From NCBI RefSeq assembly GCF_014596445.1, contig NZ_MECL01000276.1:1-33569 (forward strand): 33,569 nt of DNA. Reading direction: 5' to 3'. Position numbers and translations under genes: made by a program. Source of the stretch: Streptomyces sp. CBMA29. GTDB lineage: Bacteria; Actinomycetota; Actinomycetes; Streptomycetales; Streptomycetaceae. Below, piece after piece: positions 7,557 through 16,029 of the stretch. The notes below the pieces were generated by a model. That model saw only the letters and a list, made by a program, of their open reading frames with translations, was not told the DNA's origin and did not search any database. Each line of letters begins with the position of its first letter. Position 1 is the first letter of the stretch.

Positions 7557-10311
7557 CAGCGGACCACGTCCCACCGCCTGGGCGGCGCCCGAGCCGGTCG
7601 ACGGCCCGGAGCAGGGCGCGCCGCCCGGTCACCTCGCCGCCCCTGACACGGCGGATCTGCCCACGCTGGAGTTCCTGCGCGTGGTCGGCAGCGGTCCGCG
7701 CGGGCTGCTGGAGTCGCAGGCCGAGGACCGGCTCGCCCGGTACGGCGAGAACGTCCTTCCCGCGCTGCGCTCCGTCTCCTGGCCGCGCCGCTTTCTGCGC
7801 AGCCTGCGCGATCCGTTCACCACCGTGCTGTTCTGCCTCGCCCTGGTGTCGGCCGCCGTCGCCGCCTGGAACACCGCGTGCGTGATCATGGCGCTGGTCA
7901 CGGTCAGCTGCGTGCTGCGCTCCAGCGGCGAGTACCGCGCCGACCAGTCGGCGTCGGCGCTGCGGGAACTGGTCGCCGCGACCGCGACCGTACGCCGTCG
8001 GGCGGACGCGAACAGCGCGCCGGAGACCCGCGAGATCCCCGTCGATCAGCTGGTACCCGGGGATGTCGTCCTGCTCGGCCCGGGGGATCTGGTCCCGGCC
8101 GATCTGCGGCTGCTGCGCGCCACCGGACTCACCGTGCACCAGGCCGCGCTGACCGGGGAGTCCGCGCCCGTCGCCAAGTATCCGGTGGAGAGTCCCGGAC
8201 GGCCGGACGACGACGGACCCGACGGACCCGCGCCCGCCTCCGACCGGTGGTCCCGGCAGGGGGCGTCCGCGCAGGAGTCACCGCATCTGTGCCTCCAGGG
8301 CAGCAGCGTCGCCTCGGGCAGCGCGACGGCGGTCGTGATGGCGACCGGCGAGCACACCCGGTTCGCGCGGGGCTTTCGCGGTATGTCGACGCGGCGGCGC
8401 GAGAGCGCCTTCGACCGTTCCGTGCACGGCATCTCCTGGTCGCTCATCCGGTTCATGCTGCTGACGCCGCCGCTGGTGCTCATGGCCGACGCGGGTCTGC
8501 GCGGGCGCGGTCTGGAGACGCTGCCGTTCGCGGTCGCGGTGGCGGTCGGCCTGACGCCGGAGATGCTGCCGGTCGTGGTGACCACGACCCTGGCCAGGGG
8601 TGCGTCCCTGCTCGCCCGTGGCAGCGACGTGATCGTCAAGCGGTTGCCCGCGCTGCACGACCTGGGCGCGATGGACGTCCTGTGCACGGACAAGACGGGC
8701 ACACTGACTCAGGACCGGCCTGTCGTGGCCTGCCATGTCGACGGTGAGGGACACGACAACCCCGACGTCCTGCACTGGGCGGCCGTCAACAGTCTGTGGA
8801 CCCTCCAGCTCGCCGAGCTGCCCTCGCCCGACGCGCTCGACGAGGCGCTGCTGGACGCGGCGGAGGAGCGCGGCGACGACCTCGACCACGACGCGGTGGC
8901 GGCGCTCCCCTTCGATCCCGTACGCCGCCTGGCCACGGTGGCGCTGCGGACACCGGGCAGTCCCGGCACGCACGCGCTGGTCGTGAAGGGCGCGGCGGAG
9001 GCGGTGATCGCCCGGTGCGTGCGGCAGCGCGTCAACGGCCGGGACACCGACCTGGACGACGAGGCCCGCGCGCGGTTGCTGTCCCGGTGCGCGGACCGGG
9101 CCGAGGGGGGGCTGCGGGTGCTCGCCGTGGCCGCGGCGGAGCGGCCCGCGAAGTCCGGCGCCCCGTCCGTCACCGCGTCGGACGAGTACGGGCTGACGTT
9201 CCTGGGCGTCGTCGGGCTGCGGGACGCGGCGGCGGACACGGCGGCCGACGCCCTGACGGCGCTCAGCGGGCGCGGTGTCACCGTGAAGGTGCTCACCGGC
9301 GACCATCCGGGCACCGCCGCGCGGGCCTGCGACGACATCGGACTCGACCCCGGCCGGGTGGTCACCGGCGACGCGATCGACGGCCTGGACGACGACGCTC
9401 TGGCCGAACTCGCCGAGACCACCACGGTCTTCGCCCGCTGCACCCCGGCGCACAAGGCCCGCGTGGTGCGGGCGCTGCGCGCGGGCGGCCACGTCGCCGG
9501 TTTCCTCGGCGACGGTGTCAACGACCTGCCCGCGCTGCACGCCGCCGACGTGGGGATCAGCCCGCGCGACGCCACCGCCGTCGCGCGCGAGGCGGCCGAC
9601 GTGGTGCTCGCGGCGAAGGACCTCACCGCGATCTGCCACGCGATCGTCGCCGGGCGTCGCAGCAGCGGCAACATCGCTGCCTATCTGCGGATCGCGCTGT
9701 CCTCGAATCTGGGCAACGTCATCGCGATGCTCACCGCCGGGCTGCTGCTGCCCTTCCTGCCGATGCTGCCGATGCAGGTGCTCGTGCAGAATCTCTGCTT
9801 CGACGGCGCGCAGCTCGCCTTCGCCTACGACCGGCCGCCGGCCGCCGACATGGCGCGGCCCTCGGCCCTCGAACCCCGCGCCATCCTGCGCTTCGTCACC
9901 GGTTTCGGCATCCTCAACGCCATCGCCGACGTGGCGACCTTCGGCATCCTCGCCCTGTCCATCAGGGGGTTCGGCACCAGCGCCAGCCAAGAAGCCTTCC
10001 AGTCGGGCTGGTTCACCGAGAATCTGCTCACGCAGGCCCTCGTGATGCTGCTGCTGCGCACCGGCCGCAACGCCGCGGAGGGCCGCGCGCCCGGCCCGAT
10101 CCGGCTGACCACCAGCGCGCTGGCGGCCATCGGTATCCTCGTCCCCCTCTCCCCCCTCGCGCCCGCCCTCGGCTTCACCGCGCTCCCGCTCTTCTACTAC
10201 GCGCTGCTCGCCGCGGTCCTGATGTCGTACGGGACGGCGCTGGTGATGGCGAAGACGCGGTACGAGGCGCGGATCGCCGCCCGTCAGGGACTGGCGGCGT
10301 CGAAGCCGTAA
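7540..10311 (+). CDS. mgtA: Magnesium-translocating P-type ATPase (MgtA/MgtB family)
   Basis: 923 residues from GTG at 7540; the frame is open upstream, but that part overlaps the ArsR gene and translates as Trp/Cys-rich nonsense. P-type motifs are complete: TGES (about residue 205, dephosphorylation), DKTGTLTQ with phosphorylated Asp384, and GDGVNDLPAL (about 657). The membrane segment GLTPEMLPVVVTTTLARGA is the P3B/MgtA-type signature, and the C-terminus contains about six helices. Such pumps import Mg2+ across the cytoplasmic membrane when Mg2+ is scarce. Overlap with an arsR gene is unusual for this family, which is classically controlled by PhoPQ or a leader RNA. The N-terminal 45 residues are low complexity. 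Confidence 0.9.
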   Translation: MTWAPDSGPRPTAWAAPEPVDGPEQGAPPGHLAAPDTADLPTLEFLRVVGSGPRGLLESQAEDRLARYGENVLPALRSVSWPRRFLRSLRDPFTTVLFCLALVSAAVAAWNTACVIMALVTVSCVLRSSGEYRADQSASALRELVAATATVRRRADANSAPETREIPVDQLVPGDVVLLGPGDLVPADLRLLRATGLTVHQAALTGESAPVAKYPVESPGRPDDDGPDGPAPASDRWSRQGASAQESPHLCLQGSSVASGSATAVVMATGEHTRFARGFRGMSTRRRESAFDRSVHGISWSLIRFMLLTPPLVLMADAGLRGRGLETLPFAVAVAVGLTPEMLPVVVTTTLARGASLLARGSDVIVKRLPALHDLGAMDVLCTDKTGTLTQDRPVVACHVDGEGHDNPDVLHWAAVNSLWTLQLAELPSPDALDEALLDAAEERGDDLDHDAVAALPFDPVRRLATVALRTPGSPGTHALVVKGAAEAVIARCVRQRVNGRDTDLDDEARARLLSRCADRAEGGLRVLAVAAAERPAKSGAPSVTASDEYGLTFLGVVGLRDAAADTAADALTALSGRGVTVKVLTGDHPGTAARACDDIGLDPGRVVTGDAIDGLDDDALAELAETTTVFARCTPAHKARVVRALRAGGHVAGFLGDGVNDLPALHAADVGISPRDATAVAREAADVVLAAKDLTAICHAIVAGRRSSGNIAAYLRIALSSNLGNVIAMLTAGLLLPFLPMLPMQVLVQNLCFDGAQLAFAYDRPPAADMARPSALEPRAILRFVTGFGILNAIADVATFGILALSIRGFGTSASQEAFQSGWFTENLLTQALVMLLLRTGRNAAEGRAPGPIRLTTSALAAIGILVPLSPLAPALGFTALPLFYYALLAAVLMSYGTALVMAKTRYEARIAARQGLAASKP

Positions 10312-10535
10312 CGCAACGGGGTGTCCCCGGCGCGCGACTTGCGCCGATAGATGTGCAGCGCGTCCACCCGTACGCCCGTCGTGCCCGCTTCGTCGTCGAG
10401 GGGGCACGGATAGCTCACCTGCACCACTCGCGGCCGTCCGGCCACCCGTATCCGCACGCCGTCCGCCGGGCCGCCGTCAAGTACCGCGGCTTCCCAGCCG
10501 TCGGCGCTGTTCCCTGCTCTCTCCATGCGCGACAC
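10284..10535 (-). CDS. Hypothetical 83-residue protein
   Basis: A compact frame with natural-looking composition: AVLDGGPADGVRIRVAGRPRVVQV in the middle and a C-terminal ALHIYRRKSRAGDTPLRYGFDA. An internal ATG (10526-10528 read leftwards) could also start it. No membrane segment or signal peptide is visible and I do not recognise a domain. It overlaps the end of the P-ATPase gene tail to tail by 28 bases. The Tyr-Arg-Arg tail and G/C codon bias support a real gene, but the case is modest. Confidence 0.55.
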   Translation of the reverse strand: MSRMERAGNSADGWEAAVLDGGPADGVRIRVAGRPRVVQVSYPCPLDDEAGTTGVRVDALHIYRRKSRAGDTPLRYGFDAASP

Positions 10536-10747
10536 TTTATCGATTACGCAACTGGGGAACTGTCCCGGGTGCGGACGCGCGGGGATTCAGGCCCTGGGGG
10601 GCTGCCCCCGGGGGCGGTGGAAGGGGCGGCCCCGGCTCGGCGGACCTCAGACGCCGTCCGGGCTCTCCAGACGGGACGCGGCGGACGCGCGTGTCGCCGG
10701 GCGAGTCCGTACGGTGGCACCGTGCGGTGACGGAAGGCGGCGGGATC

Positions 10748-11434
10748 GTGGCGGTGGACAAGCCCCGGAAGTGGTGGCCCTGGGTCGTCCTGGCGACCCT
10801 GGTGGTCGCCGGATGGGCGGCGGGCGGCCGTGGGCACGGTCCGGATGCCGCCGACCGGTCGGCGCCACCGTCGGCCACCAGCGGCTCGGCCCGGCCGAGC
10901 AGCGGCGCGCCGAGCACGTCCGCCGAGCCCTCGGCCTCCGCGAGCGACGGTCTCGCACGGTACGCACCGCAGGTCAAGCGGTACGCGACCCGCGCCGGGA
11001 TCGACCCGCAGGCGCTGATGGCGATCCTCTACAACGAGGACTACAAACCGCACGACCCGGCCTTCCAGCGCGCCTGGCAGAAGCTCAAGCCGGACGCCGC
11101 CTTCGGCATCGCGAACATGCACAAGGCCGCCTTCGACGAGACCAAGCGGGGCCGCGACTTCGCCGGCCGTGACTGGGACGAACTGCCCGACGACACGGGC
11201 TTGGCCATCGAGTCGGCGGCCTGGTACCTGCACGACCTGGCCGCCCAGCTCCCCGCCCACCGCTCCACGTCCCTGACGGTGAATCAGCTGATCGCACTCG
11301 GCTACAACACCGGCGCGGGCAACATGCTGGCCTTCGCCCGGGGCGTCACCCCCGGGTCACAAGCCCAGTCCTACCTCGACCAGTTGACCTCGAACTGGGC
11401 CGCCGCGGGACGGGACGTGCGCGGCTCCGGCTGA
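10748..11434 (+). CDS. Membrane-anchored lytic-transglycosylase-like protein
   Basis: 228 residues from GTG at 10748 (GGAAGGCGG upstream); a GTG 21 bases earlier is an alternative. A short basic N-terminus (DKPRKW) precedes a single hydrophobic helix (about 9-25), then a Ser/Ala/Pro-rich linker to about residue 68 crosses the envelope. The C-terminal 150 residues show a lysozyme-like SLT fold: IDPQALMAILYNEDYKP contains the probable catalytic Glu, followed by AAFGIANMHKAAF and LIALGYNTGAGNML. It would cleave or bind peptidoglycan outside the cell. No obvious operon partner; the next gene is convergent. Confidence 0.8.
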   Translation: MAVDKPRKWWPWVVLATLVVAGWAAGGRGHGPDAADRSAPPSATSGSARPSSGAPSTSAEPSASASDGLARYAPQVKRYATRAGIDPQALMAILYNEDYKPHDPAFQRAWQKLKPDAAFGIANMHKAAFDETKRGRDFAGRDWDELPDDTGLAIESAAWYLHDLAAQLPAHRSTSLTVNQLIALGYNTGAGNMLAFARGVTPGSQAQSYLDQLTSNWAAAGRDVRGSG

Positions 11435-11478
11435 CCGCGCGACGGACACCTGACGCCTGATGCCTGATGCGTCGCGGC

Positions 11479-13344
11479 TCAGGACGCGGGAGGCGTGGCG
11501 GGCGCGGTCGCCCGCGACGACCAGGCCGACCACAGCTCGGCGTACGGGCCGCCCGCGGCGACGAGTTCGTCGTGCGGGCCCTCCTCGACGATGCGGCCGT
11601 CGTCCATCACCACGACCCGGTCCGCGGTGGCGGCCTGCGTGAGCCGGTGCGCCACCACCAACGCGGTGCGTCCGGCGAGCACTTCACGCGCCGCCGCCTC
11701 CAGCGTGCGGGCGCCCTCGCTGCCCGCCTCGGCCGCCGACTCGTCCAGCACGGCGATCGACGGATCGGCCAACGCCAGGCGGGCCAGCGCCAGTTGCTGG
11801 GACTGTACGGCGGTGAGCGCCATGCCGCCCGACCCGACCCGCGTCGCCGTCTCCTGGGGCAGCGCGCGGACCCACGCCAGGGCGCCCGCCACGTCGAGGG
11901 CCGCTGTCAGCGCCGCCTCGTCCGCGTCCGGGCGGGCCAGCAGCAGATTGTCGGCGACCGTGCCGGCGAAGACGTGGGTGTCCTGGTCGAGCAGCAGGAC
12001 GGCGGGCCGCCCCGACCGCCCGGCGGCCCCGACCGACACGTGACCCGATGTCGGCGGGTGGACGCCCGCGACGATCCTCGCAAGGGTGCTCTTGCCCGCG
12101 CCGGTCGTGCCGACCAGCGTCACCTGCTCGCCGGGGGCCAGCCGCAGGCAGACGCCGTGCAGTACGGGCCGTCCCGGCAGGTAGGCGTGGTGGATGTCCC
12201 GGGCGTCGAGGAGATACGCCGGGCCCTGTGCGGCGTCGGCGGCGGACTCCCTCGGTGCGGGTACGGACGTCGCGCCGGACTCGGCGACGGACTCGGCGAC
12301 GGGCTCCGGTGCGAGGTCGGCCGCTCCGACCAGCCGGGCGAGTCCCGCCGCCGCCTCCTGCGCGGTCGCCGCGAGCCCCAGCAGCACATTGACGGGGTCG
12401 AAGAGCCGGACGAACAGCAGCGCGGCGGCGGTGGCCTCGCCGACGCCCGCGTGGCCCGCGTGCACCAGCCAGTAGCCGGTGCACAGGATCAGCCCGAGGC
12501 CGGTGAACTCCGCCGCGTTGAGGCGGCCGTAGAAGCGCGAGCGCAGGGTGACCGCGCGCAGGGCGTAGCCCATCGCGGCGGCGGAGCGGTCCGCGACGCG
12601 CGCGGTGTGCCGCTCGGTGAGCCGGAAGGCCCGTACGGTCTCGACACCCGAGACCGATTCGAGGATCTGCCGGGTCCGCTCGCCGCCCGCGACGCGCTGG
12701 GCCGCGTAGAGGGGACCCGAGTGGCGCAGGTACCAGCGCATGGTGGCCAGTTGGATCGGCATGGCGCACAGCCCCGCAAGGGCGAAGCGCCAGTCGAGGG
12801 CGGTCAGTCCGATGACGGTGAAGCCGATGGTCAGCGCTGCGCCCGCGACGCTGGGCAGCACGCCGCGCAGCGCGCCCGCCACCAGGGAGGCGTCGTCGCC
12901 GATCCGCGCGGCGAGGTCGCCCGCGCCGACCTGCTCGACGCGCTGCGCGGGCAGGGCGAAGGCGCTCTCGATGACGCGTTCGCGCAGCCGGGCCAGGGCG
13001 GTCTCGCCGACCCGCGCGGTCAGCCGCAGGCCCGTCGCGGTCAGTACGGCCTGGGCCAGCACCGCGGCCAGCAGCACGCCCGCGGCCACGTAGACCGGTC
13101 CCTCGCCCCGCCGCTGCTGCACCACGTCCACGATCCGGCCGAGCGCCAGCGGCCCGACCAGGCCGACCAGTGCCTCGGCGACGAAGACCGCGGCGGTCAG
13201 GAGGGCGAACGCCCTTTGCGGGCGGACGAGTTCGAGCACCGCGCGGCCGGTTCTCGCCGGGGTCGCGACGGGCAGCAGGTCCGCGACGGTGGTCGCTTCC
13301 CCGGTCCGCTCGGTCTGCGTCTGCGTCCGCGTCCGCGCGCTCAT
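11479..13344 (-). CDS. ABC transporter half-subunit (TMD-NBD), intact Walker sites, degenerate signature
   Basis: 621 residues; ATG overlaps the stop of the upstream ABC gene (ATGA). The N-terminal 320 residues form a six-helix exporter-type membrane domain and the C-terminal 240 an NBD. Walker A is intact (VGTTGAGKST, Lys418), Walker B is IAVLDES with its catalytic Glu, and the H-loop reads VAHRL. The signature motif, normally LSGGQ, is LTAVQ (510-514). This is the mirror image of its partner, so the two probably form a heterodimer with one working ATP site. Exporter-fold heterodimers near siderophore genes include IrtAB/YbtPQ-type iron importers as well as exporters; direction cannot be told here. 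Confidence 0.92.
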   Translation of the reverse strand: MSARTRTQTQTERTGEATTVADLLPVATPARTGRAVLELVRPQRAFALLTAAVFVAEALVGLVGPLALGRIVDVVQQRRGEGPVYVAAGVLLAAVLAQAVLTATGLRLTARVGETALARLRERVIESAFALPAQRVEQVGAGDLAARIGDDASLVAGALRGVLPSVAGAALTIGFTVIGLTALDWRFALAGLCAMPIQLATMRWYLRHSGPLYAAQRVAGGERTRQILESVSGVETVRAFRLTERHTARVADRSAAAMGYALRAVTLRSRFYGRLNAAEFTGLGLILCTGYWLVHAGHAGVGEATAAALLFVRLFDPVNVLLGLAATAQEAAAGLARLVGAADLAPEPVAESVAESGATSVPAPRESAADAAQGPAYLLDARDIHHAYLPGRPVLHGVCLRLAPGEQVTLVGTTGAGKSTLARIVAGVHPPTSGHVSVGAAGRSGRPAVLLLDQDTHVFAGTVADNLLLARPDADEAALTAALDVAGALAWVRALPQETATRVGSGGMALTAVQSQQLALARLALADPSIAVLDESAAEAGSEGARTLEAAAREVLAGRTALVVAHRLTQAATADRVVVMDDGRIVEEGPHDELVAAGGPYAELWSAWSSRATAPATPPAS

Positions 13345-15074
13345 GCGAACACCGCCGCCCGGTAGGCCGGTTCGGCCGCCGCGAGGTCGGCGTGCCGCGC
13401 GCTGGCCACCACGGCGCCTTCGGTGATCAGGACGGTACGCGCGCAGGCCGCGAGCAGCGCGGGGGACGTGGTCACGATCAGTGTCGTACGGCCCGCCCTC
13501 TCCTCGGTGACCGTGCGGGCGATCCTGGCCTCGGTGACCGAGTCGATCGCGGTGGTCGGGTCGTCGAGCACGAGGATCGGCGGGTCGGCCGCCAACGCCC
13601 TTGCGAGAGCCACGCGTTGGCGCTGGCCGCCGGAGAGGAAGGCGCCGCGCTCGCCGACACGGGTGTCCCCCGCGGCGGGCAGCAGGTCGTCGGGGGCGGG
13701 CCGGGGCAGGTTTCCCTCGGGGCCGGGGCCGGGGCCTGAGCCGAGGTTGTCGAGGATCGTGCCGTCGAAGAGGAACGGGTGGTGCGGTGCGACCAGGACG
13801 CGCTCGCGTATCGCGGCCCCGGTGAGGTCGGTGGCCGCCGTGCCGTCCAGCAGGACGGCGCCGCTCTCGGGCTCCGCCTGTCCGCGCAGGCACGCCATCA
13901 GGTCGGCGACGGCGGCCGGGTCCGGTACGACCAGCCCCACGTGCTCCCCTGCCGCGACGCTCAGTTCGACCCCGCGCAGCCGCCCGTAGGTGAGGGCGCG
14001 CAGTTCGAGCGCGCCACGCGGGCCCGCTGGGGAGTCGGCCACCGGGGCGTCCTTGGCCGGGGCAGGAGCGCCGGGCGCGCCCGCCGTGTCGAGCACGGCC
14101 GTGACGCGGCCGGCGGAGGCGCGGGCGCGGGCGAGGTCGGGGCCGACGGCGATGAGGCCCTGGGTCGGTCCCAGCAGGAACTGGCACAGGCCGGTGCAGG
14201 CGATGAGGTCGCCGAGGCTGATCCGGCCCTGTAGGGCGAGCCGTCCGCCGACCAGGGCGACCGCGGTGACCAGGATGCCGCCGAGCAGCACGGCGGCGGC
14301 GTCCATCAGCGCCTCGAAGCGGGCGGCGGAGATCGTGGCGCGCAGACTGGTCCGGTTGGCGTCGACGTAGCGGGCGTACGCGGGGCCCTCCGCCCGCAAG
14401 CCCTTGAGGACCCGCAGTCCCGCCACGAAGTCGACCGCGGTGCCCGACGCGCGGGCGGCGGCGGCCTGTTCGGCCGCGCCGCGGCGCTCCAGCGGGCGGC
14501 CGAGCAGATGCACCGCGAAGAGGACGGCAGGGGTGCCGAGCAGCACCAGCAGGCCGAGCGTGACGGACATGCGCAGCAGCAGGACCGCGCCGAGGACGAG
14601 CGCGAACACGCACGCGATCGCCTGGACGATGGACGTGGTGAATCTGCCGACGTTCTGCGCGTCCGAGACGGCGACCGACATCAGGTCGCCAGGCATCCGG
14701 TCCCGTACGGCCGTCCCGTCCGGCGCGAGCATCCGGTCGGTGAGCCGTACGCGGACGGCGTGCGCGGAGCGTTCGGCAGCGGCGACGGTAGAGCGGGAGC
14801 CGAAGCGGAAGCACAGCGACAGCGCCAGGAAGTCCGCGGCGAGCACGGCGAGCCAGGTCGCCAGCTCCCGGCCGGAGCCGCCGTCCACCGCCCGGTCGAT
14901 CACCACGCCGACCACGACCGGCACCAGCGCCTCACCGGCCAGATGTCCGCTGCGCAGCAGCACCGCGGCGGTGAGGCTGCCGCGTACGTGGAGCGCCGCG
15001 GCGCGCAGCGGGCCGGGGTCGGCGGCGGGGGTGGAGGCGGCGGGGGTGGAGGCGGTGGGCGGTGTCTCGGGCAT
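13341..15074 (-). CDS. ABC transporter half-subunit (TMD-NBD), intact signature, lost Walker A and H-loop
   Basis: 577 residues, first gene of the two-gene operon. Six membrane helices occupy roughly residues 30-310. In the NBD the signature LSGGQRQRVALARAL (480 onward) is perfect. Walker A is replaced by VGLVVPDPAAVADL (about 379-392) with neither the Gly-rich loop nor the Lys; the residue after Walker B is Asp instead of Glu (LVLDDPTT) and the H-loop His is missing (IVTTSP). It therefore cannot hydrolyse ATP by itself and should pair with the downstream subunit. An AraC-type regulator is divergent. The context of siderophore genes supports iron-chelate transport, but no binding motif proves it. 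Confidence 0.92.
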   Translation of the reverse strand: MPETPPTASTPAASTPAADPGPLRAAALHVRGSLTAAVLLRSGHLAGEALVPVVVGVVIDRAVDGGSGRELATWLAVLAADFLALSLCFRFGSRSTVAAAERSAHAVRVRLTDRMLAPDGTAVRDRMPGDLMSVAVSDAQNVGRFTTSIVQAIACVFALVLGAVLLLRMSVTLGLLVLLGTPAVLFAVHLLGRPLERRGAAEQAAAARASGTAVDFVAGLRVLKGLRAEGPAYARYVDANRTSLRATISAARFEALMDAAAVLLGGILVTAVALVGGRLALQGRISLGDLIACTGLCQFLLGPTQGLIAVGPDLARARASAGRVTAVLDTAGAPGAPAPAKDAPVADSPAGPRGALELRALTYGRLRGVELSVAAGEHVGLVVPDPAAVADLMACLRGQAEPESGAVLLDGTAATDLTGAAIRERVLVAPHHPFLFDGTILDNLGSGPGPGPEGNLPRPAPDDLLPAAGDTRVGERGAFLSGGQRQRVALARALAADPPILVLDDPTTAIDSVTEARIARTVTEERAGRTTLIVTTSPALLAACARTVLITEGAVVASARHADLAAAEPAYRAAVFA

Positions 15075-15224
15075 GGGGAGGTGCGCGCTCTTTCCAGGCC
15101 CGCGGGGACCTTGGCCGGTGGGTGGCGTGTCGTCCGTACGGCCGCCGGGCGGTGGTGCGTACGGCGGCCACCGCGAGGTTACGGGTCGGTCCGGGCTGTC
15201 GTAAATGAGTTACGCTGCTGACTT

Positions 15225-16007
15225 ATGTCGCTGAACAGCCATGCCGTCTCCGGGGGTTCCACGCCGCCCGCCCGCGCCGAGGCGCTGCGTGTCGTGAACT
15301 TCGACATGGCGCGCGGCCAGCGCTTCGGCGAGCACGAACACGACGTGCACCAGCTCGTGTGGGCGCCGACCGGTGTCCTGGCCGTGGACATCGGCGCGCA
15401 CTCGTGGGTGCTGCCGCCGACCTTGGCGCTGTGGATACCGGCGTCGGTGCCGCACACGACGAGCGCGAGCCGCACCGCCCGGATGCGCAGTGTGTACGTG
15501 CATCCCGAGAGCTGTCCGCTGGCGTGGTCGCAGCCGGCGGTGGTGGCGGTGGGCCCGCTGCTGCGCGAGCTGATCACGCACCTGGCGGACCCGGATCTGG
15601 AGCCGGAGCCGAGGGCGCGGGCGGAGGCGGTGATGTTCGACCTGCTGCGGCCGGTGGGGGTGACGACGATCGACCTCCCGATGCCGGTGGACGGCCGGGC
15701 CCGCAAGGTGGCCGAGGCCCTGCTGGCGCTGCCCGCCGACCACCGGCCGCTGGAGGACTGGGGGCGCGAGGTCGGGGCCAGCGCCCGTACGCTCGCCCGG
15801 CTGTTCAGCTCCGAGACCGGGATGTCGTTCGGCCGCTGGCGTACCAGGGCGCGGCTGCGCGCGAGCCTGGAGCACATGGCGGGCAACCGCCCGCTGGCGG
15901 CGGTGGCGCTCCAGGTCGGGTACTCCACGCCCAGTTCGTTCATCGCGGCCTTCCGCCAGGAGACCGGCCGCACACCGGGCGCGTACTTCTCCGCGTCGCC
16001 CCGCTGA
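15225..16007 (+). CDS. AraC-family regulator with N-terminal cupin
   Basis: 260 residues. An N-terminal cupin (about 20-100; HEHDVHQLVWAPTGVLAV and LPPTLALWIPASVPH) senses a ligand, followed by a two-HTH AraC domain (165-258: LEDWGREVGASARTLARLF and VALQVGYSTPSSFIAAFRQETGRTPGAYF, the standard second HTH and closing motif). Members of this class next to siderophore transporters often activate transport genes when the ferri-siderophore is present. It is divergent from the ABC pair (150-bp gap) and convergent with fecB-like. No clear ribosome site precedes the ATG, and no iron box was found in the gap. Confidence 0.9.
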   Translation: MSLNSHAVSGGSTPPARAEALRVVNFDMARGQRFGEHEHDVHQLVWAPTGVLAVDIGAHSWVLPPTLALWIPASVPHTTSASRTARMRSVYVHPESCPLAWSQPAVVAVGPLLRELITHLADPDLEPEPRARAEAVMFDLLRPVGVTTIDLPMPVDGRARKVAEALLALPADHRPLEDWGREVGASARTLARLFSSETGMSFGRWRTRARLRASLEHMAGNRPLAAVALQVGYSTPSSFIAAFRQETGRTPGAYFSASPR

Positions 16008-16029
16008 GACCGGTCCCGCGGCAGCGCCG

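Noticed and set aside
7557..7600. An Mg2+ riboswitch or leader peptide before the P-ATPase
   Set aside because: The gene overlaps arsR, so there is no untranslated leader to hold one.
11467..13365. Long plus-strand frame opposite the second ABC gene (632 codons)
   Set aside because: Composition is Arg/Gly/Gln-rich without domains, and the minus-strand frame has all ABC motifs; long antisense frames are expected at this G+C content.
11479..14814. A single 1111-codon frame on the minus strand spanning both ABC genes
   Set aside because: Only its part from 13344 downward translates into ABC sequence. The upstream part is an Arg/Pro/Gly-rich shadow of the first ABC gene, which is read in another frame with full domains and ATGA coupling.
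15075..15224. Iron box between the ABC pair and the AraC gene
   Set aside because: No stretch reaches even 12 of 19 matches to the iron-box consensus, so the ABC pair is not placed in the iron-box set.
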